From: Oscarella lobularis
Lineage: Eukaryota; Porifera; Homoscleromorpha; Homosclerophorida; Oscarellidae
DNA length: 64,000 nt
Direction of reading: 5' to 3'
Assembly (NCBI RefSeq): GCF_947507565.1
Contig: NC_089181.1
Location: 186,001 to 250,000 of the forward strand
The notes below the pieces were generated by a model. It was not told the origin of the DNA. It ran no database searches and was given only the letters and a program-made list of their open reading frames with translations. This document shows, piece after piece, positions 12,645-22,909 of the stretch (the first letter of the stretch is position 1; each line of letters starts with the position of its first letter). Position numbers and translations under genes: made by a program.

Positions 12645-14439
12645 TCATATATTGTCACATTCACCTATATGAAAGCAAGTCTAAAATGCATCTAGCTTCT
12701 TGCATATACAATGCGGCTTACCACACGGAAAAGAATCGCTAGCGTAAAAATACACGTCATCCACAGCCAACTTGCTACCCACAACCCCACCGGTGAACTG
12801 CACTTGAAACGACTCACACTCGCCCAAGTACGAGTGTAAGTCGAGGCACTTTATTCCACTGACGTCGTAAGTGTTCAGCTGAAAATTCGACACCTTATAA
12901 TGCGAGTAGTCGCTATTGAGATACACGTAGGACGAATCGGTCATGCAGATCAACGAAACGACGAGTTGATGGTAGCCGTCACTGTAGAAGTGATAGATGA
13001 AACTTATCACCTCATTGGACGAATGATAGGTAATGGTGGGCGTGTTGAAAACTCCAATAGCAACATACGAGCCACCAATCTCATCGGGATCAAGAAACAA
13101 AGCAAAATCTAGAAAGGAAAACATCTTAGATATTACAAAAGCTTAATTTTATCATTGACCTGATGAACTCCTAGGTCGTATATTTGGACCAATGGCTCTC
13201 TTTCTGTCGTCGTCATCGTCGTCGATATCTGCAAAAGTGAATCCTGATGGCTGCAAATCCGTGACGCTGATGCCATCGTAGTGACACGTGCTGGTCGACT
13301 GGCTTTTGAGAAGTGTCAACGAATCTTCAGAATTCGTGATAAGCCCGTTGGCGCGCTTTCGCCTGCGATTCTCCTCGGGAAAGCCAACTCTCCACGAGAC
13401 AATTCCGCAGGCGTCGTTGCGAAAACTGCAGTCAGTCCCATCAAAATTGCAATCAGCCGTTGTTTGTACTAAATGATATGAGAACATTTTATCTATTTAT
13501 TAGTTGCGCGTGGCAGACTGTACTATACCTTCGGTAAGGTTGCAGCTTGACCTAAATTTTGGAATACCTAGAGTAATGTCGCCGTTCTCTACTTTAAGTA
13601 TGATTCGCAAACGAAAGGTTGAGCACGCTACTTCGTCGTCTTCGTCAAAGAGCTGAATGCACGCGATTCTCTCTACTCCAATTTCGTCCGTGTGCAAATA
13701 CATTAAGCCGCCTTTGACCGTTTTCCAATACGAGACTTTGACTTTGTCACCAAGAACTTTGACGGTTTGTCGACACTGCAGACGGTATTTCAGATTGAAG
13801 TTGGTCGGTCTTTCATTGACCACGTAGGTCATGTAAACATGACTATTGGATTTTTCCCACAACACTTTTGGAGAGTGGATGTCTTTCGATTTCGAAGTCG
13901 ATATCTGTTTTTCTACACCGAAAGAGTCCTGATGATCGTCCGAATTGAAACCGACTGCAGAGACAGAAAGAAAACGGGTCGAATCAACCCATGCATCTTG
14001 GATGGGTGTGTGATAGTCTACTCTACATAAACGGATTCAGGAACGCAAGCCTTTGAATAAACGGAAGGCGTAGCTGCGTGGGAATGTTTGGGCGCGGCTG
14101 ATGTACGTGGATCGACGAGAGACGGTCGGCTTCGTACTTTGCTCTCCGATAGAGCTACCGCTGCATGCACAAGACGCGTCTAGCGTCTAGTACGTAGTCC
14201 GTCTGACTGTCTACGTGGCACGTTCGATCGAATGCCTATCTGGCTTCTCAAAAAACGTGACGGCGGGAAGAACCCGCGCCGGCGCCTATCGCTACTACTT
14301 CTGCTGTGCAGTGGCGGCGGCTACATCCCGCCGCGGTAACAACGCGAAGCAACTTACATGAATCTTTGTCAAATAGGAATGACGAGCAGCCGAAAAAGCA
14401 GCTGAAGATCGCCCAAAAAGAGACTTTGCAGCGTGCCAT
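12645..14439 (-). CDS. Secreted MAM-like family protein, copy B
   Basis: Exons 14439-14358 (signal peptide MARCKVSFWAIFSCFFGC), 13954-13529, 13468-13160, 13108-12722 and 12664-12645, all joined in phase 1. The architecture is the same as copy A: the module with EKSNSHVYMTY, then ADCNFDGTDCSF and CGIVSWRVG, the basic sites NRRRKR and DRKR, then DFALFLDP through GSKLAVDDVYFY. The last exon encodes the tail GECDNI followed by a stop, identical to copy A. Exon 4 is the same length as in A (387 bases). Close identity with A marks a recent tandem duplication, while exon 2 has diverged more. Secretion is inferred from the hydrophobic N-terminus. Confidence 0.72.
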
Positions 14440-14487
14440 TTGATCCGAGCGAGGAGAATCTGAGCGAGGAGAATCCGAGAGCGCTGT

Positions 14488-14753
14488 AAACTACAACGCA
14501 GTGGCTATTGTTACGACAGTCGTAACAGAAATTAGGATTACGGCATAGAATAACAGGGTCCAAAACAAGTCGAATTTTTGAGATTGCAGCATCTTATGCC
14601 TTAGAATAAGGCATTCTAACTAACTGCACAAGTGTCTGTTTAGAAAACGACAATTTTTGATGTCAAAACAGACGCAAAAAGCCCCTAAGTCCCCTGTGCA
14701 TACAACTGCGCATGCGGAACTGTCGTAACAATAGCCACTACGAAACTACAACG
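14488..14753. mobile_element. Small non-autonomous DNA transposon (MITE-like) with terminal inverted repeats
   Basis: The 20-base segment GTGGCTATTGTTACGACAGT at 14501-14520 recurs as a perfect reverse complement at 14719-14738. The pair is bracketed by the direct repeat AAACTACAACG at 14488-14498 and 14743-14753, which looks like an 11-base target-site duplication. The interior, about 200 bases, has no open frame of note but holds a hairpin (ATGCCTTA...TAAGGCAT near 14595). Long target duplication plus inverted ends suggests a Mutator-like or similar element mobilised in trans; the superfamily is a guess. Confidence 0.8.
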
Positions 14754-15063
14754 AGGGCTCTAAGCGCGCGTTAAAACCCTGGGCGGCAAATGGGCGCGAA
14801 TCCCCACGCCTGTAAAAAAAACATAAATATCCAATAATCTTTGCGGTCGTCCGCAAAAGGTACTGTGCAGAGATACAAAATGATTTATGATAGAGCGGCG
14901 TATTGTTACCTTCAACTTGAAGTTCTAACGGTCGCGCCGTCAGCTGCTCACAAAAGAACCGAGGTCATGTCTAGCCATCTACAACGACAACGACAACAAC
15001 AACAACCTCAGCGCAACAAAGTCTAGAAAGAATCTCTGTCACGGCGCGGCGTACGTACTCGTT
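14754..15063. other. Intergenic, no gene seen
   Basis: Between the MITE and the 3' end of MAM-like copy C. A short plus-strand frame at 14841-15026 ends in a Gln/Arg-rich low-complexity run (CAA/CAG repeats near 14985) and looks non-coding. Confidence 0.35.
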
Positions 15064-16794
15064 TCACATGTTGTCATACTTGGCTACAAACGAAAAACAC
15101 CGCCATCAAGTAAGGAAAATAAATAACTAGCCAACGATTCTCACAGCAGGCGCTTTGAAAGAGAACGTCGTCGATTGCAAGTTTGCTACCTCTTGCGCCG
15201 CCTACAAATTGTACTTGAAACAATCGACAGCCGCTCAAATAGGCGTGCAGATGCAAACACTTTCGGCCAGACTGATCGTAGGTTTGCACTTTGAAATTTT
15301 TCACGGAGTAGTTCAAACTGCCTCGCAAGCGGATGTACCTCATTGCATTCGACACGCACCGCATCGAAACGACAATCTGATGAACTCCACGAGCGTAGAA
15401 ATAATAGGAGAAACTCATGGCTCTGTTCAGCGTTATATGATAGGTGAGAGTCGGCGTGTTGAACATGCCCGTAACGATGAGCCCCTTTTCGACGTTTCTC
15501 GGATTCAAAAACAGAGCAAAATCTGTCGAATCAATCAATACGAATTTATTATGTTGTCTATATTTGACTTTTTACCTGCTGCGGCTCGACGTAGACGCCG
15601 TCCATCAGCGGATGCCGACGATCTTTTCTTTTTTCCCGTTCCGCCGCCGCTGCCGGAAACTGTTACTGCTTTGAATCCCGACGATTGCAGGGCGACGACG
15701 TCGAGCATCGTTTCGCACGCGGTGGACGTTTTCTTCTTCAGCAACGGCACGTCCTCGTTATTCGCCGTACCGTCGTCGATTTTCCATTGTACGAATCCGC
15801 AGGCATCGTTTCGATATTCGCACGACTCTTCCTCGTCGAAACTGCAATCGGCAGCATAGATTTCTAAAAGACAAAGAATTCTAATAAAATTCATTGGACC
15901 GTTTAGCTCGACGGTGCACCTTCGTCGCCGCACGATCTGCTGAACTCGGGCAATTCAAACCAGACGTCACCGTCGTGGATTCGAATTATAAATATCGCAC
16001 GAAACAAGTCACATACGTCGGCCGCAGTTGGATCAAACATTCGAGAACATACGTGGTGAACGCCAACTTCTTTACTAGCGTCGCCCAGTTCCTCCACGCC
16101 GTAGATCGAAGTGTTGGTATACGTAAATTCATCCTCGTAGTCGTAAAGGAATGAATGATATTCATCCCAATTCGGCTTGTGCGTCGCGCATTGGAGATAG
16201 TAACTGATCGAAGTCGACGTCGGTACTGTGACCACTTCGAACTCCACGTTTACGTGACTATTCGATGGAGCCCATGCGAGAATGGGCGAGAAAAAGACAG
16301 TCGTGTCCACTGAGGACCTTCGTTCTCTACGGGCTTAGAAGAGAATTAATTATAGGCCCCGCGGCTTTTCCGCGTCACATGATAATTGTTGCAAATGAGT
16401 CGCGCGCCACTGTGAATCCACTCTAACGTCAGGATGACTCGACTCGCTTTCTAAGCGCTCCGACGCTAAGTTGGAGTTCGTTCCAAAAATTTGTCACGTC
16501 TGCTGATATGGACTCCATATACGCGCACTCTATCTCTAAATTCTTCCTCCTCGAGAGTTTCTACGTAAAGCGTCGCTGCGTACAGTGGTCTGATCGACAG
16601 AGGCCGCTCGCCCCCCCCCCCCCCCCCCCCCCCCCCACCAACTAACTCTTGTAGCGACTAACTCTTGTAGCGACTCTGAACCGTCAGCGTACGAGTTCAG
16701 CGTACGTGCATTATATAGACTTACTTTCCCAGCTTCGACAGACGCCGAGGTCGAGCACGACGAACAGAAAGAGCAACATGATACGAGACGTCAT
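15064..16794 (-). CDS. Secreted MAM-like family protein, copy C
   Basis: Exons 16794-16725 (signal peptide MTSRIMLLFLFVVLDLGVC), 16309-15920, 15863-15576, 15522-15145 and 15083-15064, all phase 1. Conserved landmarks: SNSHVNVEFEVV in exon 2 and FELPEFSRSC at its end; AADCSFDEEESCEYRND and CGFVQWKI in exon 3; ARGVHQIVVSMRC and GARGSKLAIDDVLF in exon 4; tail SKYDNM. The basic sites at the end of exon 3 are GKKKR and RRLRR, so that feature is kept although the surrounding sequence differs from copies A and B. Intron 1 contains a 26-base C tract. The acceptor of exon 2 could alternatively be a few bases upstream. Confidence 0.7.
16611..16672. repeat. Poly-C tract plus 16-base tandem repeat
   Basis: Twenty-six consecutive C residues at 16611-16636, followed by two perfect copies of ACTAACTCTTGTAGCG at 16641-16656 and 16657-16672. 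It lies in intron 1 of MAM-like copy C. As G-rich RNA on the gene's sense strand it could form a quadruplex; the tract length may be an assembly artefact. Confidence 0.85.
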
Positions 16795-17178
16795 GACTTC
16801 TCTCTCGCGCCGGACAAAGAGAGCGCGCGTACGTTTTCGCACCTGCGCTCTAATACAATTGACCCCTCAACGTTGACACGTCTATTGGGGCATAGTAATT
16901 ATTGGTCTGAAATATCACAATTTAATTACAGTAATTGATTTCTCTGCTTACTTCGGTATCTGTGAAGACGATTTTCGTACTGTACACCCTCGAATTCGTC
17001 CAACTCGTTCAATTCCGTTAATTCTCAAATTGGACACAATAAACAAAAATATACGTGTAGAAATTGGTATCATTAGTTCAAACCACCAAACAGTATCACA
17101 GTATCACTAACAACAAAGAAATTCCTCCAAAGCAGTAGTATCTAAATGTACCTGTTGTCTTCGAACGTGACGGCAGGC
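16795..17178. other. Intergenic, between MAM-like copies C and D
   Basis: An AT-rich interval of 384 bases without a convincing gene. It should contain the promoter of copy C and the 3' UTR of copy D. Confidence 0.35.
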
Positions 17179-18579
17179 TCACATATTATCATACTGACCT
17201 ACACGTAGAAAGAAAAAAATGACCACCACAATGCGGATATATCAAGTGTCAGCCACTCACTGCAGGACTGGTAAAAATAGACGTTGTCGACGACGAGTTT
17301 GCTGCCTCTCGTACCGCCCGTAAATTGCACTTGAAACTGCGTGCAGCCTCCCAAATAGGCGTGCAGATTCAAACACTTGCGCCCCGACAGATCGAACGTC
17401 TTTATGGCAAAATTCGTCACATCGTAATTGGCGTTGCGTCTCAAGCGAATGTGCCGAGACGTCACTCCGGAAACGCACAGCAACGAGACGACGATCTGAT
17501 GAACGCCGTGCGAGTAGAAGCGATAGGTGAAACGCATCGCTTTGTTGAGCGTGGGATGATAGGTGAGCGTTGGCGTGTTAAAAGCGCCCATGACGACACG
17601 ATTCTTATCACCTGGGTCCGGACTCAAACTCAGACCGTAGCCTAGAGAGGAGGGAAAATTCAACGTTGATAATTGAAACGACTCCTTACCTGATGTAGTT
17701 CGGCGATTTCTTTTCGCTTCTGATCGCTTTTCTCTCGTCCTGATAACCATCTCAGTGAATCCGGAGAGTTGCATGGCTGGAACGTTGATCAACGAAGGAC
17801 ACGAATACGTCGTCTTTCTCCTGAGCAACGCCAGGTCGGCATTCATTTGACCGTTCGCGTCGCTGTCGATTTTCCACGGTAAAAATCCGCATGCGTCGTT
17901 TCGAAAGCCGCACGAGTCTTTCCCATCAAAACGACAATCCGCAGTGTATATCTCTAAGAAGACATGCAAAGCGCCTCTGACCCTTGAAGAAACAGTATAC
18001 CCGTGTAGACCCCTCTCCCTTCATACTTTCAGCGTCACAGGACTTTTTAAATTCAGGAAGTCCAAAGTGAATGTCGCCCCCTTGAATCACCGTCGTGACG
18101 GCGAGACGAAACTCGTAGTTCTCCGTTTGCGACGCGTGAAAGAGCTCAATGCAGACGTACTTCGTTCTATCTGACACGTGGCTAACGTCAATGGAAAGAG
18201 TGTCGGCGATGCCAGTGGGCACAAAATAGCGTTTCTTGACGGTTTGCCGCGTCCAGCCCGAAAGTACGCTCTCTTGACGATATTCAGCGCGTTGAAGAGA
18301 ATAAGAGACGCGGACTGAGCGCGGTATCGACGAGACGACGTATCCGAGAACGAAATGACTGTTCGATGGAGAAGAGACGAGAAGAGGCGAATAGATCGTC
18401 CTTGTGACGACAGGAGGAGGTCGAGGAGACGTTTCCATCCAACCTTTCGACGAGAAAACGGGGTAGGGAGATTCGAACGAGCTAACGGAGACGTTCTAAC
18501 CCCATCCAGCCGAGCAGAAGCCGACGTAGCACAGAAAAACCGTGCTTGCGCCAAGGAGAAAGAAAAAACTGCTGGTCAT
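17179..18579 (-). CDS. Secreted MAM-like family protein, copy D
   Basis: Exons 18579-18501 (signal peptide MTSSFFFLLGASTVFLCYVG), 18443-18027, 17953-17690, 17641-17261 and 17198-17179, all phase 1. Exon 2 has SPSNSHFVLGYVV and FGLPEFKKSC. Exon 3 has TADCRFDGKDSCGFRND and CGFLPWKI, then basic sites REKR and KRNRR. Exon 4 has SHGVHQIVVSLLC and GTRGSKLVVDNVYFY. The tail is SQYDNM. It is the shortest family member because exon 3 is 264 bases against 288-318 in the others. It is head-to-head with OPA3. The function is unknown. Confidence 0.7.
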
Positions 18580-18736
18580 GAGAAGTGGAAGTTAGTCGTG
18601 TCGCGATTTGATGTGAGGATTCACAGTATCTCTCATTTGAACGCGATCGGGTTGCACGAGGGGCCAGCCCCGGCCCCGGCCCGGCTGTTTAGCGAGGCCA
18701 CACCCGCGTCAACTTTCCCCGTATGATCTATGAGCA
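18580..18736. promoter_or_regulatory. Divergent promoter, MAM-like D / OPA3
   Basis: 157 bases between opposed start codons. It includes a GC-rich patch (GGCCCCGGCCCGG near 18670). Confidence 0.4.
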
Positions 18737-19278
18737 ATGGTCGTCGGTGCGTTTCCTATCGGAAAGCTGCTCTACCTTGGCGTGAAGCAAATTTCTAGAC
18801 CAATATCGCATCAGGTGAAAAGAGCGGCTAAGAACAGTGCGATATTTAGACGATGGATTTGTCTTCCGCCAGCAAGAGGCGAGAAAATCCCTAGACTGCA
18901 CAGAAAAAGCTTTCTAAGTACTCGCGTCTCTTGTTCTATAATTTAGCTTACAACTGGCTCCAGATGTTGACGAAAATGCGAACGATGGGCGCCAAAGGGA
19001 AGATCGAAGCGCCGAGAATGACCGAAGAGACAGCCGTCGAATTGGGAGCCGAATTATTGGGCGAATTCGTCGTTTACGGAATCGCATCCGCTAGTCTGTT
19101 ATACGAGTACGTTCGCAGCTCTCGTCGAGAGCAGCAGCGCCAAGAGAGCCAGGAGGACGATATGCAGAATCTGACGAATAGAGTCAAGCAACTTGAACTG
19201 AAGCTGGATGCCAAGTCTGTCGAACTTAGAGAACTAAACGAACGACTGCTAGAAAGGAATAGTCAAATTAAGAAATAG
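18737..19278 (+). CDS. OPA3: OPA3-like mitochondrial membrane protein
   Basis: Exon 1 starts MVVGAFPIGKLLYLGVKQIS and runs to ICLPPAR. Exon 2 continues AYNWLQMLTKMRTMG, then EETAVELGAELLGEFVVYG and a C-terminal coiled coil, all as in OPA3. Human OPA3 is tied to mitochondrial morphology and optic atrophy. The join that keeps family spacing (LPPAR|AYNW) uses donor GAG|GCGAGA at 18878/18879 and acceptor TTTAG at 18946, a 68-base GC-AG intron in phase 1. No GT donor gives the right frame with a normal intron length; the only GT option would make a 29-base intron and insert about 13 unrelated residues. The stop is at 19276-19278, 68 bases from the CCDC61 stop on the other strand. Confidence 0.92.
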
Positions 19279-19346
19279 GGTCCTTGCATTAGGTTATTTT
19301 CAAGTAAAATAATATGGGGAGGGAGAGAGGGGTCCTGATGTGAAGC

Positions 19347-21703
19347 CTACGTTTCCATGGAACTTTTCATAAATTGCTTGAGCGCATTCAATCGAGCGTC
19401 AATCTCTGATATCTCCGCTGACCTCTTGGCATACTCCTCCTCTCGACTAAGATCTATATCACACAGAAATTCATCAACTGTTTTAACTAATTTTTTTAAA
19501 TTAAATACCCTGCTGTCTGGACGATGTGTGTTTAGTGTGTTTAGGAGTGCTTGCTTGTCTAGCAGGCTAAAAGTGGTCTACGTAGAGAAATTCTCAATTT
19601 ATTCTTCTATGCAAACCTTTCTGGAAAACCCGGGACTCTGCCATGCGTATCTTCCACGCCATCTCGGTCTGAGAGAGCTCAAATTTTGGCATCTGACTAT
19701 GGAGATCTTTTGTGATCTAACCTGCTTCGGTTTGAAGTTTCTATTCGTATGGAACTGTCGCTTCGCTCGAGAGACGAGTCACGCGAGGACCTGCGACTGC
19801 CCATGCTGCCAGCTAGAAACGCGTTAAGATGTACTAAGTAGGCCAAAAAAGAAAGAATTACCTACCAGATGAGCCACGACTACGTTGTCGACGATCTAAA
19901 ATCAAAAATCGCAAAAAATACAAAAGAATTTTCCACGTTACGGTGGCCAGCTGGTATGACTGTAGGTGAAGAGAGAGGAAGTTGATTTCCAATAGGTCGC
20001 CTTTCAGACGAGTTCGATCGAGAGCGAGGCACCCTAGGCATCTGTTTCCCCTGAGGAGCTCGTCGCGGATTGGCGTCCCTCAGTTTCCTCTGCTTGTCTC
20101 TAACATAACTGAGAGCCAAATTAAGGAAAAACGAATGCAGAAAACGAAAAATTTTTTTTGTTTTGGAGTTGGGATACGCAGTTGGATCAAATCTAGGATA
20201 CCTTGCTCCTAAAAGAGCACACTCTGGCTTATCTTTAAAACAACACCGGGTGCCCTACCTGCTGGAGAAGGAGTAAACGGCTTCCTTCTCTCCTCCTGCC
20301 GATCTTCGTCCCTAGATCGACTCCTTGGCCTCGGACGACGTTCCCCTGACGACGATCGTTGTCTCGAATAAGACGGCGGTTTATGACGAGGCAGGGAGCC
20401 AATTCGTTGTCTAATATAAGAAAGCCAGCCTCTCTACAGGTTTCCAAGACGACGGGGGTTCGAGGTGCGTACCCTTTCTTCAACGTAGCTAGTTCATTTG
20501 TCAGACTCTTTACCCGTATGCGAAGATTTCGTTCTGACGTCCTGAGATCCTCGAGCTATTGACGTCAATAGATTATATTTTCAATTGAATCGCGGTGGAC
20601 GCACTTCGAGTAAAAGGCCTCGATTCTGATCACTTTGTCTTCGCGACGATCGCTGATGCTTCGTTCTTTCTTTTAGTAAGTCAGCCTTTATTATTGAGAG
20701 ATACAGTGGAGCCTGTCTATTTCGCTTCTCTTACTTCTAATGTTCGTATGACTTTCTTTAGTACTTGTATTTCCTTTGACGCGTTTCCCGCCTGGCTCAA
20801 TTTGACGTCGTGACGAAATCGTTCAAACGCCTCTTCCAGGTCTTCTTTCTCCTTCAGCAGATCTTCATATCTACAAGACAAAAAACTGACTAAACAAAAC
20901 GTTATTTAGTGAACCAACTCACGCAGTCTGAAGTTGAATGACGTCACTACGCTTATGTCCTTTCGTCAACTAAAAGAACATCATTTGAAATACGAAAGAA
21001 CGGAAAAACTCTTTTTTCTTGCTGACCTGTCTTCGCAATTGCTCCAATTCGTTTTTCAACTTTCTAATCGTCGCCTGCTGAGCAACAGGATCTGGTTTCC
21101 CTTGATACGGCAAAGGTAGAGGATAGTGAATCCTACATAACCCCCATTCAATAACTGCAACGTCACAAAAAAAATAATTTCACGGCACCTGTCAAACTCA
21201 ACCGAATAAGTCAGTATAAGATATTTTTTATTTCCCAATTGACGTCCGCCGCCGCCGCCGCCGCCACCACCGCGTTTGGATCCCTGCCCACCGCCCTTCT
21301 GTCGACTCCTAAGCCTCTCCAAGTCCTCATACGTCAGCAAGTCAAGAGATACAGAAGCGCTTGACTAAAGATATTATAGAGGTCGTCCGTCTTATGTATA
21401 ATCTGTGTTACCTGGGTAGCAGCGGACTGAAGCATGTTGCAGAAGACTGAAAACTGCTTGAAATTGCCCGTCTTGTGCGTCAACTCTTCGATATCTAGAA
21501 AATGTGTCGGCTTTCGCGTTCCTTCGCCGCCGGAGTCGCGTCTTACAGCGCGGCTCGAATTCGCCTCGCCACTGCTCGGCGGACGTCTTGTCTTCGACTT
21601 CTACGACGAGAAGCTCCGTTTCGGAGTCTTCTCCTTTCGTCGCTTCGGTCGAAACGACGTATTCGACGCCGCGAAATGTGTAGTCGCTCGAAATGCGCGC
21701 CAT
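19347..21703 (-). CDS. CCDC61: CCDC61 / VFL3, centriole-basal body protein
   Basis: Starts MARISSDYTFRGVEYVV at 21703; an upstream in-frame ATG at 21736 adds 11 residues but matches nothing. The family head domain is clear: VEVEDKTSAEQWRGEF, then ELTHKTGNFKQF, LLTYEDLERLR, and KKYLILTYSVEFDR. A run of nine glycines (21246-21272) interrupts the head domain between LERLRSRQK and KKYLIL. Coiled-coil and Arg/Ser-rich segments follow, and the C-terminus IDARLNALKQFMKSS resembles vertebrate CCDC61. The protein has a SAS6/XRCC4-type head that assembles filaments and orients basal bodies. Introns are short. It is tail-to-tail with OPA3 and head-to-head with the DFPase-like gene. Confidence 0.88.
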
Positions 21704-21845
21704 TCGTTCGCTCGAGACGATCCAGGAACAGATCACGAAAGGATAGAGATATTTCCGTCGCGAAAAATAGCCAATCTACTCGCTAGCCGAGAAAAACAAG
21801 CAACGATTTTCAAACGAGAGTGGGAGACAACTTCCCGTATGCAAC
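21704..21845. promoter_or_regulatory. Divergent promoter, CCDC61 / DFPase-like gene
   Basis: 142 bases between opposed start codons. Confidence 0.4.
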
Positions 21846-22775
21846 ATGGCGATCGAAATTCATTCCCCGCCGTTCGAGAAAATCTGCGACGGTCTAAAGG
21901 GAGCCGAAGGCCCCGTTTTTGACAAGAACGGCGATTTCTTCATGGTCGCGCCCGAAGTCGAAGACTCGAACGGCCAATCAGCTGGAGAGATATTGAAAAT
22001 CGATTTGAAGACGGGATCGGCGACGAAATGGTGCCTACCAAGAAGCGACGGAGTCGGAGGAATCCCCGCCGGATGCCAGATTGACAAAGAAAACGCGTTG
22101 TGGGTCGCAGATATGCGTCTGGGTCTCCTAAAGGTGACCGTCTCCCAAACCGATTCCACAAAGGGCGTTTTCGTACAAGTGCGCAAGCAAAGCGACGACG
22201 GCAAACCGATGCAGGGCTGCAACGATTGCGCTTTCGATCCCAGCGGAAATTTATGGGTGACGGCACCGGCCGGGGAAATAGCTCCGGCACCTTATCGACG
22301 ATCGATGGAAGAGCCGTTCGGATCCGTCTATTGCTACACGAGCGACGGGAAAATGATTCTAGTTGATACTGGTTATCGCTTCTCCAACGGAATTGCCGTC
22401 ACTCGAAACGGAGCGACGCTGATTGTCGCCGAAACGCCGACAAAGTCTCTTTGGGCTTACGATATCAACGGGCCCGGTTCCGTTTCCAATAAGAGGCTGT
22501 GGGGTCGATTGCCTGGGGAGCATGAGGGAGGTCCCGATGGGATGGATTTCGATCGAGATGGAAGGCTACTTGTTGCTAATTGGGGTAGCGGTCACTTGGA
22601 AGTGTTCGACGAAAGCGGCGTTCACGTGTCACGCATCAAATGTCCGTTTAAGAATCCCAGTAATTTGCATTTTGAACCGGGAAGCGGTGTCGTTTACGTG
22701 ACTGAACACGAGTTTCATGGCCTGTGGAAATTCAGCTGGACGACGCCGGGCCAAAGGCAATATTGCGAACTGTAA
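21846..22775 (+). CDS. Intronless DFPase-like calcium beta-propeller hydrolase (SMP-30/gluconolactonase superfamily)
   Basis: A single uninterrupted frame of 309 residues, about the length of the squid diisopropylfluorophosphatase it resembles from end to end. Diagnostic stretches: GAEGPVFDKNGDF, AGEILKIDLKTG, GGIPAGCQ, MQGCNDCAFD, NLWVTAPAGEIAPA, FSNGIAV, IVAETPTKSLWAYDI, GGPDGMDFD, LLVANWGS and PSNLHFEP. Putative calcium and catalytic ligands are E21, N126, N181 and D231, with H275 in the position of the propeller's central histidine. The family is a six-bladed propeller that hydrolyses phosphotriesters or lactones; the natural substrate is not known. There is no signal peptide, so it is probably cytosolic. 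The lack of introns stands out in this locus. Confidence 0.88.
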   Translation: MAIEIHSPPFEKICDGLKGAEGPVFDKNGDFFMVAPEVEDSNGQSAGEILKIDLKTGSATKWCLPRSDGVGGIPAGCQIDKENALWVADMRLGLLKVTVSQTDSTKGVFVQVRKQSDDGKPMQGCNDCAFDPSGNLWVTAPAGEIAPAPYRRSMEEPFGSVYCYTSDGKMILVDTGYRFSNGIAVTRNGATLIVAETPTKSLWAYDINGPGSVSNKRLWGRLPGEHEGGPDGMDFDRDGRLLVANWGSGHLEVFDESGVHVSRIKCPFKNPSNLHFEPGSGVVYVTEHEFHGLWKFSWTTPGQRQYCEL

Positions 22776-22909
22776 GTGAGACGCTTGCTTTTTTTTTCTA
22801 TTTTCGTACTTCCAAGTCACACCATTTATAAATAAAAAAGGATCTACTCCTAATTGCTTCTCCCTAAATCAGATAGAATAGATACAAAGGGAACGGATAA
22901 ACTAATCTG

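Noticed and set aside
18918-18946. A 29-base GT-AG intron in OPA3
   Set aside because: It would insert about 13 unrelated residues and is far below other introns seen (45 or more). The GC-AG join restores family spacing exactly.
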